Assembly (NCBI RefSeq): GCF_000428105.1
Contig: NZ_ATZH01000033.1
Span: 1-50,142, forward strand
DNA from: Bacteroides pyogenes DSM 20611 = JCM 6294
GTDB lineage: Bacteria; Bacteroidota; Bacteroidia; Bacteroidales; Bacteroidaceae
Reading direction: 5' to 3'
Length of the DNA stretch: 50,142 nt
The position numbers and the translations under genes were made by a program. Under the pieces are notes generated by a model, which saw only the letters and a list, made by a program, of their open reading frames with translations, made no database searches and was not told where the DNA came from. Positions 40,433 through 46,256 of the stretch are shown piece by piece (positions within the stretch are counted from its first letter, which is position 1; every line of letters begins with the position of its first letter).

Positions 40433-41524
40433 ATGTCGCTGCGGAAGATTATACATATCGATATGGATGCGTTTTATGCCTCGGTGGAGCAAAGGGATAA
40501 TCCCGAGTTGCGGGGCAAGCCGGTGGCTGTGGGACATGCTGAGGAGCGGGGAGTGGTTGCCGCTGCCAGCTATGAAGCCCGCCGCTACGGGGTGCGTTCG
40601 GCAATGTCTTCGCAGAAAGCCAAACGCTTGTGTCCCTCGCTTATCTTCGTTCCCGGAAGGATGGATGTATATAAATCCGTCTCCCGGCAGATTCACGAAA
40701 TCTTTCATGAGTACACTGATCTGGTGGAACCTCTTTCGTTGGATGAGGCGTTTCTCGACGTCACCGAGAACAAACGGAACATTCCTCTGGCGGTGGATAT
40801 AGCCGCAGAGATTAAGAGGAAGATACGGGAAAGGCTGCATCTGGTGGCTTCGGCGGGTGTGTCGTACAATAAGTTTCTGGCGAAAATAGCGTCCGACCGC
40901 CGCAAGCCTGACGGTTTGTGTACCATTCATCCCGAGCAGGCTCTCGACTTTATCGCCCGTCTTCCCATCGAGTCTTTCTGGGGCGTAGGACCTGTGACGG
41001 CAAAGAAGATGCACTTGCTCGGCATCCGCAACGGGCTTCAACTGCGGAATTGCACGCTCGAAATGCTGACGGCTCATTTCGGGAAGGCAGGCTCTCTCTA
41101 TTACCATTGCGCCCGTGGTATCGACGATCGTCCGGTGGAGGCAGTCCGCATACGTAAGTCCGTCGGTTGCGAACGGACGCTGGAACGAGATATCTCCCTG
41201 CGTTCGTCGGTTATCATCGAGCTTTACCACGTGGCGGTGGAACTTGTTGAACGGCTTCGGCGGAGAGCCTTCAGGGGGAATACGCTGACGCTCAAAATAA
41301 AGTTTCACGACTTCACCCAGATTACCCGGAGCGCAACCCGTCCGCAAGAACTGACCGATCTGGACTCGGTGTTACCGCTGGCAAAGGAGTTGCTCAAAAC
41401 CGTCGACTATGAACAGCATCCCATCCGGCTCATCGGTCTTTCTGTTTCTCATCCGAAAGAAGAAGGGCCGGAGCAACATGGCGTTTGGGAACAGCTCAGC
41501 TTTGAGTTTAGCGATTGGGAGTGA
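40433..41524 (+). CDS. dinB: DNA polymerase IV (Y family)
   Basis: A 363-residue translesion polymerase. The catalytic acids are in place: Asp10 (IIHIDMDAFYASVEQ) and Asp104/Glu105 (PLSLDEAFLDVT). The palm, fingers (SYEARRYGVRSAMSS), helix-hairpin-helix thumb (FWGVGPVTAKKMHLLGI) and little-finger domain follow in the usual order. The C-terminus (EQLSFEF) includes a likely sliding-clamp-binding peptide, QLSFEF. Start ATG at 40433 gives the usual N-terminus. Confidence 0.96.
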   Translation: MSLRKIIHIDMDAFYASVEQRDNPELRGKPVAVGHAEERGVVAAASYEARRYGVRSAMSSQKAKRLCPSLIFVPGRMDVYKSVSRQIHEIFHEYTDLVEPLSLDEAFLDVTENKRNIPLAVDIAAEIKRKIRERLHLVASAGVSYNKFLAKIASDRRKPDGLCTIHPEQALDFIARLPIESFWGVGPVTAKKMHLLGIRNGLQLRNCTLEMLTAHFGKAGSLYYHCARGIDDRPVEAVRIRKSVGCERTLERDISLRSSVIIELYHVAVELVERLRRRAFRGNTLTLKIKFHDFTQITRSATRPQELTDLDSVLPLAKELLKTVDYEQHPIRLIGLSVSHPKEEGPEQHGVWEQLSFEFSDWE

Positions 41525-41549
41525 GGCGTGTTTCCTCATTGAGGTTTGG

Positions 41550-41660
41550 GGTGGGGGTGGAGTTTATTCTTCTGTGTATGACAGCCGGTAACTTGGCGGT
41601 ATTTGATAACACACAGATGAGGTTGGGGTTTGTTTTTCTGTGTATAACAGCCGAACTGAA
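41550..41660. repeat. 66-bp spaced repeat pair after dinB
   Basis: TCTGTGTATGACAGCC at 41571 recurs as TCTGTGTATAACAGCC at 41637, a step of exactly 66; the preceding GAGGTTTGGGGT and GAGGTTGGGGTT also correspond. The rest of the unit is diverged. No gene is seen in the 990-base gap 41525-42515, which is filled by this and the next three repeats. Confidence 0.75.
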
Positions 41661-41836
41661 TAAAAACTTGTTGTGATTCCTGTAAGGTTCCCGGTTTTTT
41701 CTTGGTTTCTTGGAGAGCGAATGTGGGTAGTGTTGCTTTCTTTCTTTGTGGAAGTTTCGGTTTGTTCTTGTAAGAATCTTGCTTTACCCTTTAGTGGGCG
41801 AAACCGGAGTGAAGCCGCTGCTTCGCTTGCCGAGGC

Positions 41837-41985
41837 TTCTGTCTGGTACCGATTGGTTGCGCGACGTTGTATAGGTTTACGAATTGTTTTGCCCACCGAG
41901 AGTTCTGTCTGGTACTGATTGGTTGCACGACGTTGTATAGGTTTACGAGTTGTTTTGACCACCGAGAGTTCTGTCTGAAACATGC
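41837..41985. repeat. 66-bp tandem repeat, two and a part copies
   Basis: TTCTGTCTGGTAC(C/T)GATTGG starts at 41837 and 41903, and TTCTGTCTG again at 41969: steps of exactly 66. The two full copies are over 90 percent alike by eye. On the minus strand the unit would encode a 22-residue repeat, but no gene signals support translation. Confidence 0.9.
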
Positions 41986-41994
41986 CTGACCTTT

Positions 41995-42105
41995 CTAAAT
42001 GGAAAAACAAAGGTTCTATTTACAGCAAACAGAACCTTTGTTTGAGGTAAATAGAACTTCTATTCGGAACGGACAAAGGCTCTGTTTTTGCGCTCACAGA
42101 TTTTC
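41995..42105. repeat. 22-bp array of the same family as 32608-32965
   Basis: Core anchors (the variable base of AACAGAAC-like cores) are at 42008, 42030, 42052 and 42074, steps of 22, and a diverged copy lies near 42097. Unit sequence such as TTCTATTTACAGCAAACAGA matches the consensus of the large array 9 kb upstream, and one unit is almost fully palindromic (GGTTCT...AGAACC). Confidence 0.85.
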
Positions 42106-42124
42106 TTTCTTATTAAAAGCGGCT

Positions 42125-42345
42125 GTGTTTATCATACTCACCGGCTTTATTTTACCGCAGACAGCGTTTCTGGTCCTGTTATTCGCTGGCTCTTTTCCCT
42201 GTAAAACACTTCTGTCCGCCAGACTCGGAGGTTTTTCTTCATTGTAAGAACACTGCCGTTTGTCAAACTCGCAGGCTTTCTGCCCTATAAAAACACTGTT
42301 GCTCATCCAACCCACGAGGCTCTCTCCATCATGAAAAAACTCGTT
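42125..42345. repeat. Degenerate repeat with about 44-bp step
   Basis: The element (C/A)(G/A)GGCTTT or close variants recurs at 42143, 42188, 42230, 42274 and 42318 (steps 45, 42, 44, 44), each preceded by AACTC/ACTC-like and AACACT-like sequence. Units from 42205 to 42340 are the best preserved. It is too diverged for certainty but the step is twice 22. Confidence 0.55.
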
Positions 42346-42482
42346 GCTTGCCACAGCGGGAACTTCCATTTCGGGCAGACAAAACCCTTGTCAGGACGCT
42401 TCGAACGCCCGGACCCGGTCGTTTGTACTATTTTGCCATCAGGTTCGTATGATTTCTTCACCTTATATTATATAGGAACTCT

Positions 42483-42490
42483 TATCTTTG
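42483..42490 (+). promoter_or_regulatory. Predicted -7 box of the heparinase-like gene
   Basis: TATCTTTG lies 26 bases before the ATG at 42516. No TTG is found at the expected -33 distance. Confidence 0.45.
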
Positions 42491-42515
42491 TGCTGTTTAA
42501 AATCTATATAATATC

Positions 42516-44450
42516 ATGAATCGAACGAAACATTGGCTATGTATTCTGTTGCTGGCGGTTGCGGGAAGCTTGTCTTTCAAGGCCTACGCTTACACCGAGC
42601 GCAACATGCTGCAACGGGCGGCAGACGAAGCAACGTTGAAAAACGTATTGGTAATGAAGCAGGCTTGGGTGGCGTATCCGGCTTATACAGACCGGGCGGC
42701 ATGGGACTCTCTGATGGGGGACAACAAGCAAAAGCTGATTGCAAACGGGGAGAAATACTTGTCTTACCAGTGGAAATCGATCCCTGCTACTGCTTATCTG
42801 GCGTACGAACGCACCGGAGACCGCAATGTGATGCAGCAGCCTTACGAAGCCAACCGATTGGCTCTCAACGCGCTGATGCTTGCCGAACTTGCCGAAGGGA
42901 AAGGACGTTTCATCGACCAATTGCTGAATGGAGCGTTTTTCAGTTGCGAGATGACTTCGTGGGTGCTTTCGGCTCACTTGCCCCGTCAGAGCAGCAAGCG
43001 GTCGCTACCCGACTTTCGTGAACAGATCATCGACTTGGGGTCGGGCGGATACGGAGCTTTGATGGCATGGGTACACTACTTTTTCCGCAGTTCTTTCGAT
43101 AAAATCAATCCGGTCGTTTCGCTGCAAATGCGCAAAGCAATCAAGGAGCGTATACTCGATCCTTATATGAATGACGATGAGATGTGGTGGATGGCGTTCG
43201 GTTGGAAACCGGGCGAAATCATCAACAACTGGAACCCGTGGTGCAACTCCAACGTCCTGCTTTGCTTTCTGTTGATGGAGAACAACAAGGACAAACTGGC
43301 GAAGGCGGTGTATCGTTCCATGCAGTCGGTCGATAAGTTTATCAACTTCGTAAAGTCCGACGGGGCCTGCGAAGAAGGTCCTTCTTACTGGGGACATGCC
43401 GCCGGCAAACTGTTCGACTACCTCGAAATCCTTTACCAAGGAACGGGAGGAAAGGTTTCTTTATTCCACGAACCGATGATACGGAGGATGGGCGAGTACA
43501 TTTCACGCTCTTATGTGGGCAACGGTTGGGTGGTGAACTTTGCCGATGCGTCCGCTCAGGGCGGGGGAGATCCTATTTTGATCTATCGGTATGGAAAGGC
43601 GGTGGGCAGCGATGAAATGAAGCACTTCGCCGCTTACCTGCTCAACGGGAGGAAACCGTATGCTACGATGGGCAACGATGCTTTCCGCTCGCTCGAATCG
43701 TTGCTCTGCTGCAACGAGCTGGCGCAGACTGCACCCAAGCACGATATGCCCGATGTGACTTGGTATCCCGAGACCGAATTTTGCTACATGAAGAGCAAAC
43801 AAGGCCTGTTTGTGGCCGCCAAAGGAGGTTTCAACAACGAGAGCCATAACCATAATGATGTGGGAACGTTCTCTTTCTACGTCAATACCATCCCCGTATT
43901 CATCGACGCCGGGGTGGGAACATACACTAAACAGACATTCAGCAAAGAGCGTTACACGATCTGGACGATGCAGAGCAATTACCACAACCTGCCTGTGATT
44001 AACGGAGTTGGCGAGGCATTCGGGCAGGAGTACAAGGCGACGAACGCTGTTTGCAACGCCGGAAAGCGGACTTTCTCTTTGGATATCGCATCGGCATACC
44101 CGTCCGAAGCAAAGGTGAAAAGCTGGGTGCGCGGGTATACTCTCGACGATGCCAAGCTCACCATCACCGACCGTTACGAGCTTAGCGAGGCGGTAGTTCC
44201 CAATCAGTTCAACTTCCTCGTTTGGGGTGAAACGTCTTTCCCGTCGGCAGGCAGAATCGTCGTCGAGGTGAAAGGGCAGAAAGTGGAGATGGAATATCCG
44301 TCTCAATTCAGACCCGAACTCGAAACGATAAAGCTCACCGATCCGCGCCTTTCGAACGTATGGGGAAAGGAAATCTACCGCATTACACTGAAAACGGATG
44401 AGAAACGGTTGAGCGGCAGTTACAGATTTGTTATTCGAAAAATAAAATAA
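42516..44450 (+). CDS. Heparinase II/III-family exported polysaccharide lyase-like protein
   Basis: A 644-residue exported protein with a signal peptide ending near FKAYA (about residue 25). The N-terminal two thirds are an alpha/alpha toroid (GSGGYGALMAWVHYFFRSSF, NNWNPWCNSNVLLCFLLME) and the C-terminal third is a beta sandwich; the linking segment holds the family hallmark with His444, His446 and Asp448 (ESHNHNDVGTF). Heparinase II/III-type lyases cleave acidic polysaccharides by beta-elimination, yet the family is broad and the substrate (glycosaminoglycan, alginate or other uronate glycan) cannot be told from sequence. There is no SusC/SusD pair, sulfatase or regulator nearby, so it is not in a recognisable polysaccharide-utilisation locus. 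Confidence 0.8.
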   Translation: MNRTKHWLCILLLAVAGSLSFKAYAYTERNMLQRAADEATLKNVLVMKQAWVAYPAYTDRAAWDSLMGDNKQKLIANGEKYLSYQWKSIPATAYLAYERTGDRNVMQQPYEANRLALNALMLAELAEGKGRFIDQLLNGAFFSCEMTSWVLSAHLPRQSSKRSLPDFREQIIDLGSGGYGALMAWVHYFFRSSFDKINPVVSLQMRKAIKERILDPYMNDDEMWWMAFGWKPGEIINNWNPWCNSNVLLCFLLMENNKDKLAKAVYRSMQSVDKFINFVKSDGACEEGPSYWGHAAGKLFDYLEILYQGTGGKVSLFHEPMIRRMGEYISRSYVGNGWVVNFADASAQGGGDPILIYRYGKAVGSDEMKHFAAYLLNGRKPYATMGNDAFRSLESLLCCNELAQTAPKHDMPDVTWYPETEFCYMKSKQGLFVAAKGGFNNESHNHNDVGTFSFYVNTIPVFIDAGVGTYTKQTFSKERYTIWTMQSNYHNLPVINGVGEAFGQEYKATNAVCNAGKRTFSLDIASAYPSEAKVKSWVRGYTLDDAKLTITDRYELSEAVVPNQFNFLVWGETSFPSAGRIVVEVKGQKVEMEYPSQFRPELETIKLTDPRLSNVWGKEIYRITLKTDEKRLSGSYRFVIRKIK

Positions 44451-44502
44451 GAAGCTGTCTCAACCTTCTGCAAAGAAGCTCTTGACTGGCGACTTCCTTT
44501 TG

Positions 44503-44600
44503 TTTTCATTCGTGCTTTGAGCAGCTTTTCCGCATGAAAGCGGTCGGCACTCCGCATGATTTGAATGATTTTCATTCTTCGGTTGAGCAGCTTTTTCGCC
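44503..44600. repeat. 66-bp spaced repeat pair
   Basis: TTTTCATTCGTGCTTTGAGC starts at 44503 and TTTTCATTCTTCGGTTGAGC at 44569, a step of exactly 66, both followed by AGCTTTTTC-like sequence. It fills the centre of the 292-base gap between the heparinase-like gene and the next gene. Confidence 0.7.
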
Positions 44601-44742
44601 TCTGTTGGTTTGCGTTTTTCGTCGAATAGCCGACTGCCCGGCCTGTCACACGAACAAATCAGTCGCAACAGGTCGTCTCAAATCAAGGGGAGTAAGAATT
44701 GAAGCAACTTGCAAATAATAACCAGTTTTAAATGATATAAGT

Positions 44743-45444
44743 ATGAAAAAAGTATTATTTTTTAGCCTTTTGGCTGCAATGGGAGCCGGAATCAGTGCTC
44801 AGAATCTGATTAATAACGGTAAGTTTGAAACCGAAGTGACTGCGAAAGTCACCAACCCGAACAAAGCAAACGAGGGTGAATGGTTTGTAATGAACAATGA
44901 AACGGAAGGCGCTACGACCATCTCATGGACGAAAACATCGGACACGGCCTATCCGAATGCGGTGAAGATGGATAATTCGGGAGCCGAGAAAAATCTTTCG
45001 TGGTACAAGGCTTTCTTGGGACAACGGGTGACGAAGGGGCTGGAAAGAGGAGTGTACGTGCTCACTTTCTATGCAAAGGCAGACAAGGAGGACACTCAGG
45101 TAGGGGTGTACATCAAACAGACGAACGAAGAAAAGAATGAGGCCGGCAAGGCGAACACCACATTCTTCGTGCGCAGAGATTATGATGCGGACGCGCAGCC
45201 GAATGCTTCGGGAGCGCAATACAACTTTAAGTTGAAGTCGGCAGGCAAATGGACGAAAGTGGTTGTGTACTACGATATGAGCCAGGTGGTGAATGTAATC
45301 AACAGCAAGAAAGCCAATCCCAATCTGGAAGTTACCGATACGGACGACGATGCAGCTATCCTGAAAGATTGCTACGTGGCTATCCTTGCTCAGGGCAAAG
45401 GGGCTGTCGTAGAAGTTTCGGATGTTTCGTTGAAAAAGAAATAA
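44743..45444 (+). CDS. Exported jelly-roll (CBM4/9-like) protein
   Basis: A 233-residue protein with a clean signal peptide (MKKVLFFSLLAAMGAGISAQ). The mature part begins NLINNGKFETE, the usual opening of CBM4/9-type beta-sandwich modules, and continues with LERGVYVLTFYAKADKEDTQ and a closing VVEVSDVSLKKK strand. There is no catalytic domain, so it is a single sugar-binding-like module, either periplasmic or secreted. The ligand is unknown. It follows the heparinase-like gene by 292 bases, too far to call an operon. Confidence 0.65.
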   Translation: MKKVLFFSLLAAMGAGISAQNLINNGKFETEVTAKVTNPNKANEGEWFVMNNETEGATTISWTKTSDTAYPNAVKMDNSGAEKNLSWYKAFLGQRVTKGLERGVYVLTFYAKADKEDTQVGVYIKQTNEEKNEAGKANTTFFVRRDYDADAQPNASGAQYNFKLKSAGKWTKVVVYYDMSQVVNVINSKKANPNLEVTDTDDDAAILKDCYVAILAQGKGAVVEVSDVSLKKK

Positions 45445-45562
45445 AGGCGCGGGTCGGGGATAGCCTTACCGCAACACACAGCGCGTACGGCAATCCCCGA
45501 AGAAAAAGGGGCCTTTAAAGAGCCGTTTTTGAAAAGATAGAACTTGCAGAAAGAAACGGTTG

Positions 45563-45634
45563 CTGCCTAAAAAACTTTTCACGTTTGCCTAAATGCGTTT
45601 TTTCTCAGGCAAACGTGAAAAGTTTTTTAGGCAG
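45563..45634. repeat. 28-bp perfect palindrome built on a 22-bp step
   Basis: The arms 45563-45590 and 45607-45634 are perfectly complementary over 28 bases (outer CTGCCTAAAAAACTT, inner CACGTTTGCCT) with a 16-base loop, and the right arm runs into GAGTTTTTTG. GCCTAAA starts at 45565 and 45587, and GC continues the phase at 45609 and 45631, so the arms also follow a 22-bp step. It lies between convergent genes and is a likely two-way terminator. The loop bases AAATGCG also occur in the array at 37041. Confidence 0.9.
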
Positions 45635-45776
45635 AGTTTTTTGTGCTTGTATGAAATATCGGCACTGAGACCTGCTCTTCGTGATACCGGTTCGTATGTG
45701 GAAAAGAGAGGCATGTCTTTCCATTTCATTCGCTTGTTCTACATGCCGGTTCATTGATTTGCGGCGTGTATAAAAA

Positions 45777-45810
45777 GAGAGCGAGGAATCTGAAAAGACT
45801 CCCCGCTCTC
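45777..45810 (-). terminator. Terminator of the 45-residue protein gene
   Basis: GAGAGCGAGGA at 45777-45787 pairs with TCCCCGCTCTC at 45800-45810 (one G-U pair). On the minus strand it is followed by TTTTTATA and lies 25 bases after the stop codon. Confidence 0.8.
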
Positions 45811-45834
45811 ATTGTTATATTTCTGTGTGCTTAA

Positions 45835-45972
45835 TTACATGGCAATCTGCTCGTTCAGCAGTTTTTGAAGTTTACCGTTTAAGGTTTGACACATAATACC
45901 GTTTCCCATTGCTTGATAGCGTTTGATGCGGTATTGTAACATCATGATTTTTTCATCTACATTCTTTTTCAT
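45835..45972 (-). CDS. 45-residue small protein
   Basis: A small gene running from ATG at 45972 to TAA at 45835-45837. It has a good ribosome-binding sequence for the group (GAGGAAAAAAGTT before the ATG), a TATATTTG -7 box at 46051-46044 and a strong terminator, which together support a real gene. The product is basic, helical and soluble: MKKNVDEKIMMLQYRIKRYQ at the start, one Cys at 28 and a leucine-rich end (LQKLLNEQIAM). I do not recognise a family. A small nucleic-acid- or protein-binding factor is only a guess. Confidence 0.75.
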   Translation of the reverse strand: MKKNVDEKIMMLQYRIKRYQAMGNGIMCQTLNGKLQKLLNEQIAM

Positions 45973-46043
45973 AACTTTTTTCCTCTTTTTTTTGCTCTCC
46001 ACGTTTTGAAGAGCGATTTTACTTTTGTTTCTTATTTACGTTG

Positions 46044-46051
46044 CAAATATA
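46044..46051 (-). promoter_or_regulatory. Predicted -7 box of the 45-residue protein gene
   Basis: The minus strand reads TATATTTG, 71 bases before the ATG. A CAAA (minus-strand TTTG) at 46085 is too far away to be the -33 element. Confidence 0.45.
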
Positions 46052-46213
46052 CGATTCTTTTTCGGAATATATGCTATAAAACATACAAAATCGCTTTTTA
46101 TTTTAGTTTTTTCTTGTTATAGAGGCTCAAATATAACGGATATTACATTTCTGTTACAATTATTTCCCATTTATTTTCCGGATGTTTTATTATGTCCTTA
46201 TGATAAAATCTTG

Positions 46214-46221
46214 TAAATTTG
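46214..46221 (+). promoter_or_regulatory. Predicted -7 box of the transglutaminase-like gene
   Basis: TAAATTTG lies 35 bases before the ATG at 46257. The -33 region has only TTTT. Confidence 0.45.
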
Positions 46222-46256
46222 TCGCTATTATTGCTATACCTTATTATATAATATAG

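Noticed and set aside
41564..42010. 148-residue minus-strand frame with a 22-residue repeat
   Set aside because: It stays open because the DNA repeat is 66 bp long; there is no ribosome-binding site, and sister arrays of 22 and 44 bp cannot be coding.
44420..44668. 82-residue minus-strand frame with a repeated AKKLLNRRMK/AEKLLKARMK pattern
   Set aside because: The repeat again follows the 66-bp DNA step and the frame overlaps the end of the heparinase-like gene; there are no gene signals.
46025..46216. 63-residue plus-strand frame upstream of the transglutaminase-like gene
   Set aside because: It overlaps the promoter region of the small minus-strand gene and has no start signal or conserved feature.
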